Below, one piece after another: positions 36,120-44,806 of a stretch of 64,000 bases of DNA. Both the position numbers and the translations under genes were made by a program. The notes under the pieces were generated by a model that was given only the letters and a program-made list of their open reading frames with translations, had not been told where the DNA came from and made no database searches. This stretch comes from Amycolatopsis lurida. Lineage in GTDB: Bacteria; Actinomycetota; Actinomycetes; Mycobacteriales; Pseudonocardiaceae. Each line of letters begins with the position of its first letter. Positions within the stretch are counted from its first letter, which is position 1. The stretch is from assembly GCF_900105055.1 (NCBI RefSeq), contig NZ_FNTA01000004.1, forward strand, positions 6,417,501 to 6,481,500, read 5' to 3'.

Positions 36120-37466
36120 TCAGGCGGCGAGGCTGAAGCGTTCGGCGTGGACCTGCTGGGACGGCACCCGCAGCTCCCGCAGGCTGCGCAGCGTCGCCGA
36201 CGTCATCCCCGGCGGGCCGCAGACGAAGACGTCCCGGTCCGTGATGTCCGGCACCATCCGTCGCAGGTTGGGTGCGCCGAGGACCGGACCGGCCTGATCG
36301 GACGGTCCACTGAGGACCCGGACGACCGCGCCGCGTGCCCGCGCCAGCCCGATCAGCTCGGGCAGGAAGACGGCGTCGCGTTCGTCGCGGACGCGGTAGA
36401 GCACCACGACGTGTCCGGAGATCTCCTCCAGCAGCGCGCGGATCGGGGTGATCCCGACGCCGCCCGCGACGAGCAACGCGTCCGGTTTCCGTTGGTGCAT
36501 CGTGGTGAACGCGCCGTACGGGCCTTCGGCGAACACCCGGGTGCCGACCTTCAGCGACCGCAGGGACGCGCTGCCGTCACCGGCGGCCTTCGCGGTCAGC
36601 CGCAGGGTACGGCCGTCCGGCGCTGCCGACAGCGAGAACGGGTTCGCCTGCCACCAGCGGTCCCGGGTCATGAAGCGCCACAGGAAGAACTGGCCGGCCC
36701 GCGCGGGCATCCGGTCGAGGTGCTTGCCGGAGATGTACACCGAGACGACGTCGCGGGATTCGGGGACGACGGCGACGACCTTCAACCGGTGACGCAGATT
36801 ACGCGCCAGCGGCAGCACCACCCGGCCGGCGACGACCGAGCCGAGCGCGACACCCCACACCGACCACCAGTAGACCCGCGCCCCCGGCGACGACGCGAAC
36901 GATCCGCCCAGCGCGATCTGATGGCTGAACGCCAGCACGACCGCGGCGTAGGTGTAGAGGTGGAGGAAATGCCAGGTCTCGTACGCCAGACGACGCCGGG
37001 CGAACCGGGCGGAAACGGCGCCGACGAGCAGGATCAGCGCGAACGCGACGACCGCGCGCAGGATCCCCTCCAGTTCGGTCACCATCGTGACGAACTCGCC
37101 GGCCACGCCGGTGTCCTCGACCTGCGCGTAGCCGAAGACGATGAACACGAAGTGGGCGAGCAGCGTCCACAGCAGGCTGAACCCGGTCCAGCGGTGCCAG
37201 CCGGTGAGCCGGTCCATGCCGAGACGGCGGTCGAACCACGGCAGCCTGGCGACCAGCAGCAGCTGGAACGCCATCGCCAGCGCCCCGTACAGCCCGGCGA
37301 GCCTGCCGACGCCGATGAGCACGTTGTCCGACGGCCCGGCGGCGAAGAAGAGCATGGTCACGGCGGCCACGTTGGCGCCGAGGAAGAGGAAGAGCCCGGC
37401 GCGCGCGGCGATCCTGGGACGGATCGCCGGGCGCGGTCTCGCGGCGGTCTGCGTCATGGTGGTCAC
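36120..37466 (-). CDS. Ferric reductase-like membrane oxidoreductase
   Basis: The product has 448 residues from a GTG ending at 37466, preceded by GGAAGGA; an ATG nine bases in is an alternative. About six membrane spans in residues 15-230 contain haem-ligand His candidates (LTGWHRWTG, LAHFVF, YETWHFLHLYTYA, FSHQIAL). A cytosolic FAD/NAD(P)H domain follows (ANPFSLS, GPYGAFT, VAGGVGITPIRAL, VCGPPGM). It moves electrons from NAD(P)H across the membrane. It is the first gene of the apbE operon and diverges from a two-component system. Confidence 0.92.
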   Translation of the reverse strand: MTTMTQTAARPRPAIRPRIAARAGLFLFLGANVAAVTMLFFAAGPSDNVLIGVGRLAGLYGALAMAFQLLLVARLPWFDRRLGMDRLTGWHRWTGFSLLWTLLAHFVFIVFGYAQVEDTGVAGEFVTMVTELEGILRAVVAFALILLVGAVSARFARRRLAYETWHFLHLYTYAAVVLAFSHQIALGGSFASSPGARVYWWSVWGVALGSVVAGRVVLPLARNLRHRLKVVAVVPESRDVVSVYISGKHLDRMPARAGQFFLWRFMTRDRWWQANPFSLSAAPDGRTLRLTAKAAGDGSASLRSLKVGTRVFAEGPYGAFTTMHQRKPDALLVAGGVGITPIRALLEEISGHVVVLYRVRDERDAVFLPELIGLARARGAVVRVLSGPSDQAGPVLGAPNLRRMVPDITDRDVFVCGPPGMTSATLRSLRELRVPSQQVHAERFSLAA

Positions 37467-37602
37467 ACGTGGTTCCTTCCGGTCCGGTTCAAGTACCGAG
37501 CCTGCGGTGCCAACCTGTGACCTTTCTTGGCGGAAGCTGTCGGCTTCCTGTCGTGTGCGCTCCCGCCTCGCCCTCGCGCGCGCGTTCACGGAGGATGGCG
37601 TT

Positions 37603-38298
37603 GTGAACACCGAGAACCCCGTCCGCCTGCTGGTGGTGGACGACGAGCCGCATATCGCCGACCTGGTGGCCACCGTCGCCCGCTACGAGGGCTGGCAGGC
37701 CGTCACCGCCGGATCGGGGGAGGCCGCGCTCGAACGCGCCGCCGAATTCGGGCCCGACATCGTCGTGCTCGACCTGATGCTGCCCGGGATCGACGGATTC
37801 ACCGTGCTGGACAAGCTCCGCGAGTCCGGGACCGCGGTGCCGGTGGTCTTCCTCACCGCGAAGGACGCGACCGCGGACCGGGTCGCCGGACTCACCCGCG
37901 GTGGCGACGACTACCTCGTGAAGCCGTTCTCCGTCGAGGAGCTGATGGCACGGCTGCGCGCCGTCTTGCGGCGGAGCACCAACCAGACCAAGGCGGCGGT
38001 CCTGCGGGTCGGCGATCTGACCCTCAACGAGGACACTCGCGAGGTCGCCCGCGGCGGCGAACCCGCCGAGCTGACCCCGACCGAGTACGAACTGCTGCGC
38101 TACCTCATGCGGCGTTCGCCTTCGGTGCTGACCAAGGCGCAGATCCTCGACCACGTCTGGGAATACGACTTCGGCGGCCGGTCCAATGTGGTCGAACTCG
38201 TCATCTCGCATCTGCGCCGCAAACTCGACGCGGGCGACGAACCGCTGATCCACACCGTGCGCGGCGTCGGCTACGTCGTCCGGCAGGCGGCGAGATGA
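37603..38298 (+). CDS. OmpR-family response regulator
   Basis: The GTG at 37603 follows GGAGG seven bases upstream. The 231-residue product has a receiver (DDEPH, D57 in VVLDLMLPGIDGF, Lys in DYLVKPF) and a winged-helix domain ending ISHLRRKLDAGDEPLIHTVRGVGY. It is coupled to the kinase gene by an ATGA overlap. Divergence from the reductase/FMN-bind/apbE operon suggests that operon as a target. Confidence 0.94.
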   Translation: MNTENPVRLLVVDDEPHIADLVATVARYEGWQAVTAGSGEAALERAAEFGPDIVVLDLMLPGIDGFTVLDKLRESGTAVPVVFLTAKDATADRVAGLTRGGDDYLVKPFSVEELMARLRAVLRRSTNQTKAAVLRVGDLTLNEDTREVARGGEPAELTPTEYELLRYLMRRSPSVLTKAQILDHVWEYDFGGRSNVVELVISHLRRKLDAGDEPLIHTVRGVGYVVRQAAR

Positions 38299-39731
38299 AA
38301 ATACTGCGCCGGTGGTTCGGCGCCTGGCGCCGATCCAGGCTCGGCACGCGGCTGGCGCTCGGGCTCGGCGCGCTGGCGCTGGTCGTGTTCGCCGTCGTCG
38401 GGACCGTGATGGTCGGCATCATGAAGGGCTACCTGAACGATCGGCTCGACGAACAGCTCGCCAAGACCCAGATCAGCCAGGTGCCGTCGCTGCGCACCAC
38501 GCACGGCGGGAAACCGCAGCAGGCCTACGGCTGGTTCTCCGCCGTTTTCGCGGTGCGGGACGGCGACGCGCTGCCGCAGGCGGGCGGTTCCCTGCCGCCG
38601 GACACGAAGGCGCTCGAAAAGGTCGCCGAGGACGCGACGCGGACCGAGGTCCTGCGCACCGTCTACATCGAGGACAAGGGCACCTACCGCGTCCGGGCCT
38701 GCCCGATCGAACCGGCGCGGAACATCGTGCTGGTCAGCGCCGCGCCCCAGGCCGATCTGGACCGGACGGTCAGCCAGCTGATCATGGTCGAGGTCGTCGC
38801 GTTCCTGCTGGCGCTGGCGGTGCTGGTGATCGCGGGGCGGCTGGTGCTGCGGCGCGGGCTGCGGCCGCTGAGCGACATGGCCGGGACCGCGCACGACATC
38901 GCTTCGCACGACCTCACCACGAACGCCGATCTCCCGGTGCGCGCGCAGGCGAGCGGCGGCGGTGCCGAGGTCGAGGAACTGCGGACGGCGTTCAACGTGA
39001 TGCTGGCGCACCTCGATTCCTCGCTGGTCGCGCGCCGGGAGGCGAACGAGCGGCTCCGGCGCTTCATCGCCGACGCTTCCCACGAATTGCGCACGCCGCT
39101 GACGTCGATCCGGGGCTACGCCGAGCTTTTCCGCTACGCCGCGGCGAACGAACCCGCCGAACGCGACGCGCACCTGTCGAAGATCCGGGAAGAGACGCAG
39201 CGGATGAGCGTGCTCGTCGACGACCTCCTGCTCCTCGCGCGCCTCGACGCGCCGGAGACCGAGGCGCCGCTGCGGCTGGTCGGCGTCGATGTCGCCGAGC
39301 TGATCACCGACGCGGGGGAGGCCTTCGCCGCCGGCCGTCCGGAGCATCCGCTGAGTGTCGGCGCGCTCCCGGAAGGTGTTGTCCTGCAAGCGGATCCGGT
39401 GCGCCTGCGGCAGGTGCTGGACAATCTGCTCGCCAACGCCGCGGTGCACACGCCGCCCGGGACGCCGGTCACGTTGTCGGCTACGGCTTCGGCCTCGGAG
39501 GTCGTCCTGCGGGTGAGCGACGCCGGACCCGGGATCCCGCCGGAAGCGCGGGAGCGGATCTTCGACCGGTTCTACCGGGTCGACACCGCCCGCACGCGCG
39601 GCAACGGCGGGACCGGGCTCGGGCTTTCGGTGGTGCTCTCGCTGGTTTCGGCGCACGGCGGGACGATCGAGGTCGAGAGCGTGCCGGGGGCGACGACGTT
39701 CACCGTGCGGCTGCCGCGCCACCGCTCGTGA
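38295..39731 (+). CDS. Sensor histidine kinase
   Basis: The 478-residue kinase has two spans (about 19-44 and 160-182), an extracytoplasmic sensor between them, a HAMP-like linker, the His box with H263 (SHELRTPLTSIRGYAELF), N box DNLLANAAVH, and the ATP lid DAGPGIPPEARERIFDRFYR with GGTGLGLSVV. It pairs with the overlapping response regulator. The stop codon lies inside the left arm of a long palindrome. Confidence 0.94.
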   Translation: MKILRRWFGAWRRSRLGTRLALGLGALALVVFAVVGTVMVGIMKGYLNDRLDEQLAKTQISQVPSLRTTHGGKPQQAYGWFSAVFAVRDGDALPQAGGSLPPDTKALEKVAEDATRTEVLRTVYIEDKGTYRVRACPIEPARNIVLVSAAPQADLDRTVSQLIMVEVVAFLLALAVLVIAGRLVLRRGLRPLSDMAGTAHDIASHDLTTNADLPVRAQASGGGAEVEELRTAFNVMLAHLDSSLVARREANERLRRFIADASHELRTPLTSIRGYAELFRYAAANEPAERDAHLSKIREETQRMSVLVDDLLLLARLDAPETEAPLRLVGVDVAELITDAGEAFAAGRPEHPLSVGALPEGVVLQADPVRLRQVLDNLLANAAVHTPPGTPVTLSATASASEVVLRVSDAGPGIPPEARERIFDRFYRVDTARTRGNGGTGLGLSVVLSLVSAHGGTIEVESVPGATTFTVRLPRHRS

Positions 39732-39770
39732 GTGGTGAGGACGGTTAGAACCGTCCTTACCACTCACGAG
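39725..39770. repeat. Long intergenic palindrome, family C copy 2
   Basis: Arms of 22 bases (39725-39746 and 39749-39770) match the copy at 33659-33704 apart from one base that would pair as G-U. The kinase stop codon (39729-39731) is part of the left arm. It separates two convergent genes and can act as a terminator for both. Confidence 0.92.
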
Positions 39771-39775
39771 GCCAA

Positions 39776-40429
39776 CTACCCGACCCTCCGCTTCACGTGG
39801 TCCGGCACCGTCCACTCACCGACGAGATCCGCCGACGGCTCCGGCTCACCGAACACGGTCCGCACCGGCAGCACCCCGGCCCACGACAGATCGGCCGCGA
39901 CCTCGTCCTCGGGATCGTCGGGGCCTTCGCCGCGCATCTTCACCGAAGCCTCGGTGAGGTCCAGCTCCAGCACCGAAACGGACGCGAACTCCTTCGCGTT
40001 GATATCCCTCGCGTGCTCCCACGAACCGGGCGCGAGGTGGTCGGTCAGCACGTGGAGGCCGTGCATCTTGCGTTCGCGATCGGTCACCGCGGCCGCCCTG
40101 CCCAGGATCACCGCGCTGCGGTAGTTCATCGAGTGGTTGTTGACCGAGCGCGCGTAGACGATGCCGTCGAGCAGGGTCACCGTGACACAGACCTCGACGC
40201 CGTCGGAGTCGCGCATACTCCTCGCGCCGGTCGATCCGTGCAGGTAGAGCGTGTCGCCGTCGCGTCCGTAGCCGGTCGGGATGACCAGCGGGACGCCGTC
40301 GCGCACGACCCCGAGATGGCACACCAGGCCTTCGTCGAGCACCGAATACAGCGCCGAGCGGTCGGTGAGGGCGCGGTTCTTCTTGCGGCCGAGGGTGGTC
40401 CGGTCGGTGGGAGAGAGCGGCGTGGACAT
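39776..40429 (-). CDS. Pyridoxamine-5'-phosphate oxidase-like FMN-binding protein
   Basis: The 217-residue protein fits the FMN-binding split-barrel superfamily: LVCHLGVVRDGVPLVIPTGYGRD, then LYLHGSTGARSM, VCVTVTLLDGIVYARS and NYRSAVILG. Proteins of this type include PNPOx-like and NimA-like enzymes. It faces a MocR regulator gene across an 89-base gap containing an inverted repeat, the usual setting for a target of that regulator. Confidence 0.86.
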   Translation of the reverse strand: MSTPLSPTDRTTLGRKKNRALTDRSALYSVLDEGLVCHLGVVRDGVPLVIPTGYGRDGDTLYLHGSTGARSMRDSDGVEVCVTVTLLDGIVYARSVNNHSMNYRSAVILGRAAAVTDRERKMHGLHVLTDHLAPGSWEHARDINAKEFASVSVLELDLTEASVKMRGEGPDDPEDEVAADLSWAGVLPVRTVFGEPEPSADLVGEWTVPDHVKRRVG

Positions 40430-40450
40430 GCGAGTAGTCTCACCCAGGAG

Positions 40451-40497
40451 AGTGGCCTGTAATAATGTCCAATTCTCCTATACTTGGGAAGGCCACT
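40451..40497. promoter_or_regulatory. Divergent control region with 8-base inverted repeat
   Basis: AGTGGCCT (40451-40458) and AGGCCACT (40490-40497) are perfect inverted arms around an AT-rich core. The core has TATACT at 40479-40484 reading right and TATTAC (complement of 40460-40465) reading left. It lies between the PNPOx-like and MocR genes and is a plausible operator with overlapping divergent promoters. Confidence 0.55.
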
Positions 40498-40518
40498 TCG
40501 GGAAGTGCGGAGTACACC

Positions 40519-41877
40519 ATGTCCGACACCGCTCTGCCGGTCAGTCTCGACCGCGATTCGCTCGTCCCGCTCGCGGTCCAGCTGGCCGACGCGTTGCGCG
40601 CGGCCGCGGGCGACGGACATCTGCGCGGCGGTGACAGGCTGCCTTCGACCAGGGCGCTCGCGAGCCGTCTCGGCGTCAGCCGCACGGTGACGTCGGCCGC
40701 GTACGAGCAGCTTCACGCGGAGGGCTGGATCGCCGGCCGCCACGGCTCCGGCACGTACGTCACCACAACGCCGCCCGCGGACCGCCCTTCGAAAGGGCCC
40801 GCGCCGGGTATCCCCGCCAAGCCGCCCACGCTGGTCGACCTCACGCCGGGCGTCCCGTGGGCCGACGGCATCGAGAAGGCCGCCTGGCGCCGTGCGTGGC
40901 GGGCCGCCGCCGACCCGCGCCCGACCTATCGCGAGGACAGGGCCGGTCTGCCCGCGTACCGGGACGCCGTGTCCGAGCATCTGCTGCGGCACCGCGGCCT
41001 CGCGGCCGGAACGGTGCTCGCGACCGGCGGGACGACGGCCGCGGTGATCGAACTCGCGGGTGCGATGCTCTCGCGCGGCGACCGGGTCGCGATCGAGGAG
41101 CCGGGCTATCAGCGCGCGGTGCAGGCCTTCCGGCGTGCGGGGATGGAGGTCGTGCCCGTCCCGGTCGACGAAGAGGGTCTGCGCCCGGACGCCGTCCCCG
41201 CCGACGTGCGCGCGGTGTACTGCTCGCCCGCGCACCAGTACCCGCTCGGCAGCCGGATGAGCGCTTCCCGCCGCGTCGAGCTGGTCGAACTCGCCCGCGC
41301 CAACGGCATGCTGGTGATCGAGGACGACTACGACGGTGAGCTGCGGTTCGACGTCGCGCCGCTGCCGCTGCTGGCCGCGCTCGCGCCCGACGTCGTCGCG
41401 CATCTCGGGACCACGAGCAAGATCCTCACGCCTGCGCTGGGCGCGGGCTGGATGGTCGCGCCGTCCCAGGTCGCGGCCGCGGTATTGGAGTACCGCGAAG
41501 CGACCGGGACGCGTCCTTCGCCCGCCGGGCAACGGGTGCTCGCAGAACTGGCACGGCACGGCGATCTGGGGCGGCATCTCCGGAAGCTCCGGCGGGAACT
41601 GTCCGAGCGCCGGTCCCTGGTTTCGGCCGCGCTGACCTCGGCGGGAATCCCGGTGCTCGGCGACGACGCGGGCGCGCATCTGGTCGTCCCGTGCGGATCG
41701 GCGGCCGACGAGGCGGCGCGGATGGCGGCGGCGGAACGCGCCGGGATCCGGCTCGACGGGCTCGCCCGGCATTTCGCCGGGACGCCGACGGTGTTCGGGA
41801 ACCTCATCGGCTACGCGGGCTGCTCGCGCGAGGCGTTGCACTCCGCGCTCGAACCGCTGATCGCCGTGCTCGCTTGA
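40519..41877 (+). CDS. MocR-type regulator (GntR helix-turn-helix / aminotransferase)
   Basis: The product has 452 residues from the ATG at 40519 (GGAG six bases upstream; an ATG at 40465 is possible but lies in the promoter patch). Residues about 1-75 are a GntR winged helix (LPSTRALASRLGVSRTVTSAAYEQL). The rest is a fold-type I aminotransferase domain with the PLP Lys in GTTSKILTPALG and the Asp-Tyr of EDDYDGELRF. MocR proteins sense PLP or related ligands. The divergent PNPOx-like gene is the likely target. Confidence 0.92.
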   Translation: MSDTALPVSLDRDSLVPLAVQLADALRAAAGDGHLRGGDRLPSTRALASRLGVSRTVTSAAYEQLHAEGWIAGRHGSGTYVTTTPPADRPSKGPAPGIPAKPPTLVDLTPGVPWADGIEKAAWRRAWRAAADPRPTYREDRAGLPAYRDAVSEHLLRHRGLAAGTVLATGGTTAAVIELAGAMLSRGDRVAIEEPGYQRAVQAFRRAGMEVVPVPVDEEGLRPDAVPADVRAVYCSPAHQYPLGSRMSASRRVELVELARANGMLVIEDDYDGELRFDVAPLPLLAALAPDVVAHLGTTSKILTPALGAGWMVAPSQVAAAVLEYREATGTRPSPAGQRVLAELARHGDLGRHLRKLRRELSERRSLVSAALTSAGIPVLGDDAGAHLVVPCGSAADEAARMAAAERAGIRLDGLARHFAGTPTVFGNLIGYAGCSREALHSALEPLIAVLA

Positions 41878-41975
41878 CCTTCAGCGAACTGGAGTCACAG
41901 CTTGCGACCATGCGTGAGATCAGTGTGTCCCGGCGCGGCGATACATCGGCAAGAGCCTGCTCCTGCCCTGAGCGC

Positions 41976-42518
41976 TCAGAACCGCAGCGGCACCGCGGGG
42001 AGATTGGCGGCGACGACCTCGGAAACGGTCTGGAGCGGCCCGGTCCCCGCGGTGACCGGCACGGTGAGCGCCGTGTAGACGGGGCGGTCCACCACGAACC
42101 ACGTCGCGGTGCCCTCTCCCTCGACCTGCAGCCACTGGACGCCGTTGATCGTCCGCAGCTGCGAGGTCCGGGTGAGTTCCGGTGGTTTGCCGAGGCCGCA
42201 CCGCAGGACCACGGGGTCGCCGGTGCCCCAGCCGATCGTCGCCTCGGGGGCGGGATCGGCCAGCTTCCGCCGGACCAGCGTGTTCCCGGACGACGTGAGC
42301 TCGTGCGGGAGCGCGCCGATGAGTTTCGCGCATTCGGGTGACCCCGACTGAGGCGCCGGGACCGGGACGAGCGGAAGCGGGCCGTCGGCGGCCGGGGCGT
42401 CGGATTCCGCGCCGCGGGTCAGCCCGAAGACGGCCACGCCCGCGACGAGCAGGATCGCCAGGCAGGCGGCCGCGATCAGCAGAGGTTTCGGCGGTGCGCC
42501 GGTGTCCGTGTCAGCCAC
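41976..42518 (-). CDS. DUF3515-type membrane-anchored protein
   Basis: The product has 180 residues from a GTG ending at 42518. A single N-terminal span (LLIAAACLAILLVAGVAVFG) is followed by an extracytoplasmic domain with two Cys (SPECAKLIGAL, LRCGLGKPPEL) that could form a disulfide. The Pro-rich linker and the conserved neighbourhood with thiL fit DUF3515. Function is unknown. Confidence 0.8.
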   Translation of the reverse strand: MADTDTGAPPKPLLIAAACLAILLVAGVAVFGLTRGAESDAPAADGPLPLVPVPAPQSGSPECAKLIGALPHELTSSGNTLVRRKLADPAPEATIGWGTGDPVVLRCGLGKPPELTRTSQLRTINGVQWLQVEGEGTATWFVVDRPVYTALTVPVTAGTGPLQTVSEVVAANLPAVPLRF

Positions 42519-42712
42519 CGGACAACTACACCACTCCGGAATTTCGGTGGTGAACCCGCGTCCGCGATCGACGTCGGCGGAACGCTGCCCGGTGGTTCTC
42601 GTCGCCGATGCGGAGACGGCGTCCTGCCACCGCGATAGCGGGGCCTTCGGCCAGGGCGGGTTCACGCGTAAGGGCACTTCCGGAGTACATCCTCAGCTCC
42701 GCCGACAGGCAC

Positions 42713-42946
42713 TCACAGATGCACGACCGGGCAGGTCAGTGTCCGCGTGATGCCCTCCACGTTCTGCACCTTGGCGACCACGAGCTGACCCAGCTGGTCG
42801 ACGGTGTCGGCCGCGGCCTTGACGATGACGTCGTACGGGCCGGTGACATCCTCCGAACTGGTGACACCGGAGATGGTGGAGATCTCCGCGGCGACCGCGG
42901 CGGCTTTGCCGACCTCGGTCTGGATGAGGATGTATGCGTGGACCAC
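42713..42946 (-). CDS. Lrp/AsnC-type ligand-binding (RAM) protein, stand-alone
   Basis: The 77-residue product starts at a GTG with GAAGGGG six bases upstream. It is only the RAM effector domain of Lrp regulators (AYILIQTEVGKAAAVAAEI, DVTGPYDVIVKAAADTVDQL), with no helix-turn-helix. Such single-domain proteins bind amino acids and can form rings or mix with full-length Lrp proteins. It is divergent from thiL. Confidence 0.88.
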   Translation of the reverse strand: MVHAYILIQTEVGKAAAVAAEISTISGVTSSEDVTGPYDVIVKAAADTVDQLGQLVVAKVQNVEGITRTLTCPVVHL

Positions 42947-43079
42947 GGCGCGCCCCTTCGTAAAAGTCGGCTCAAGGTAGGAACGTTGTAGCAACGTATC
43001 GCCAGCCCCGGGAAAAACCTAGGGCATCCGACTATCGGTGATCGCTCTTTGTCCGGACAAGGGAAAGTGGAGGTGACGG

Positions 43080-44036
43080 GTGTCACCGAACGACGGCACG
43101 GTCGCCGGGACCGGTGAATTCCGGTTGATCGAGGCGGTGACCGCCGGCCGGAAACAGCCGGAGACGACACTGCTCGGACCGGGGGACGACGCGGCCGTCG
43201 TGGCCAGCCCGGACGGGCGGACGGTGGCGTCCACCGACGTCCTCGTGCAGGGCGTCCATTTCCGGCTCGACTGGTCCAGCGCCGAGCAGGTGGGGCGCAA
43301 GGCGGTCGCGGTGAACCTCACCGACATCGCCGCCATGGGCGCGCGCCCGACGTCCGTCCTCATGGGATTCGCGTGTCCCTCGGACACGCCGACGTCGCTC
43401 GTCACCGAACTCACCCAGGGCATGTGGCTCGAAGCCGACCGCGCGGGGATCGGGATCGTCGGCGGCGACATGGTGCGCGCCGATCAGATCGTGATCAGTG
43501 TCACCGCCCTCGGCGACCTCGGCGGCCGGGAACCGGTGACCCGGTCCGGCGCGCGTCCCGGCGACGTCGTCGCGGTCTGCGGGCGGCTCGGCTGGGCGGC
43601 CGCCGGGCTCGCCGTGCTCGGGCGGGGGTTCCGCTCACCGGTCAGCGTGGTCAACGCGCAGCGCTGCCCCGAACCGGACTACGAGGCGGGTATCCGCGCG
43701 GCCGACGGCGGCGCGACGTCGATGATCGACGTGTCCGACGGGCTCCTGTCCGACCTCGGCCACATCGCCGAAGCCTCCGGCGTCGGGATCGACGTGCGGA
43801 CGGCGGACCTCGACGTGTCGAGCAGGCTGACCGAGGTCGGCACCGCGCTCGGCGCCGACCCGCTGAAATGGGTCCTCACCGGCGGCGAGGACCACGCGTT
43901 CGCGGCCACCTTCCCCTCCTTCGCGGAGTTGCCGGAGGGCTGGACCGAGATCGGCGTCGTCACCATGCCGGATTCGGGGGTGACGGTGGACGGGAAGCGG
44001 TACGGGCACGACAGCGGCTGGCAGCACTGGCGCTAG
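43080..44036 (+). CDS. thiL: Thiamine-monophosphate kinase
   Basis: The 318-residue enzyme phosphorylates thiamine phosphate to the active cofactor TPP. Typical blocks are LGPGDDAAVV, STDVLVQGVHF, NLTDIAAMGA, DVSDGLLSDLGHI and GGEDHAFAATF. A GTG start at 43080 follows GGAGGTGACGG. Its end overlaps the convergent GNAT gene by four bases. Confidence 0.96.
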   Translation: MSPNDGTVAGTGEFRLIEAVTAGRKQPETTLLGPGDDAAVVASPDGRTVASTDVLVQGVHFRLDWSSAEQVGRKAVAVNLTDIAAMGARPTSVLMGFACPSDTPTSLVTELTQGMWLEADRAGIGIVGGDMVRADQIVISVTALGDLGGREPVTRSGARPGDVVAVCGRLGWAAAGLAVLGRGFRSPVSVVNAQRCPEPDYEAGIRAADGGATSMIDVSDGLLSDLGHIAEASGVGIDVRTADLDVSSRLTEVGTALGADPLKWVLTGGEDHAFAATFPSFAELPEGWTEIGVVTMPDSGVTVDGKRYGHDSGWQHWR

Positions 44037-44755
44037 GAGCGTGAGGCCCACCAGGTCGAGGGTGCGGCGACGGCGAAACCGAGGGATTCGTACAGCGGCC
44101 TGCCGAGCCGGGACGCGGTGAGGGTGACGGGCAGATCCGCGAGCGGGGCGAGGGAGCCGAGCATCACGGCTCGTCCCACGCCGCGCGAGCGGAAGGCGTC
44201 CGGCGTGCCGACCCAGTAGTGGCTGCCGAAGCCGTCTTCGACGACCGTGACGCACGCCCCGGCGACCTCGCCGTCGAGCCGCGCGACGAACACGGCGACG
44301 CCCGGCTGATCGAGGATGGCCATGGGGAACATCTCACCTGGCCGGAACCGCGTGAGTGCGAAACCTTCGATCACCGCGCGTTCGGCCGCCCGCAGGTCGG
44401 CTTCCTCGCGCACCCGGACCACCTCCATCGCGGGTTCGGCGACCGGGGCGGGCGGGCGCAGCATGACGGGCATCTGCCAGCTGCGCATGTCCCCGAGATG
44501 GTTCAGATCGGTGACGCTGAAGGGATCCTCGGCCTCCACCGGCCCTCTCGCCAGCGCCGCGAGCTCGGTGATTTCCGCCAGCTCGCCGTCGGTGAGGCCG
44601 GGCTCCTGGAGCAGGACGCGCAGCCCCGCCCGCTCGTCACCGGCGACGGCGAGAAAGCCGCGACGGCGGATCACCTCGTGGCCGCGGGAGCGGCCGGTCG
44701 CGGCCCAGAACGCGGCGGAATTCCGTGCCTGGCGCACGGACGTCTCGATCGACAT
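44033..44755 (-). CDS. GNAT-family N-acetyltransferase (240 aa)
   Basis: The acetyl-CoA binding region is in the C-terminal half (VFVARLDGEVAGACVTVVEDG, then PDAFRSRGVGRAVM). The N-terminal 110 residues are an extra, poorly recognised domain. The substrate is unknown. It converges on thiL and diverges from another GNAT gene. Confidence 0.85.
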   Translation of the reverse strand: MSIETSVRQARNSAAFWAATGRSRGHEVIRRRGFLAVAGDERAGLRVLLQEPGLTDGELAEITELAALARGPVEAEDPFSVTDLNHLGDMRSWQMPVMLRPPAPVAEPAMEVVRVREEADLRAAERAVIEGFALTRFRPGEMFPMAILDQPGVAVFVARLDGEVAGACVTVVEDGFGSHYWVGTPDAFRSRGVGRAVMLGSLAPLADLPVTLTASRLGRPLYESLGFAVAAPSTWWASRS

Positions 44756-44769
44756 GGACGCAATCTACT

Positions 44770-44799
44770 TTGGGGAATGGCAAGTCTTCTCGCTAATCT
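44770..44799 (+). promoter_or_regulatory. Probable promoter of a leaderless GNAT gene
   Basis: TTGGGG (44770-44775) and TAATCT (44794-44799) are 18 bases apart. Transcription would start near 44806, directly at the ATG at 44807, and there is no ribosome site before that ATG. Confidence 0.5.
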
Positions 44800-44806
44800 C
44801 GCGCTC

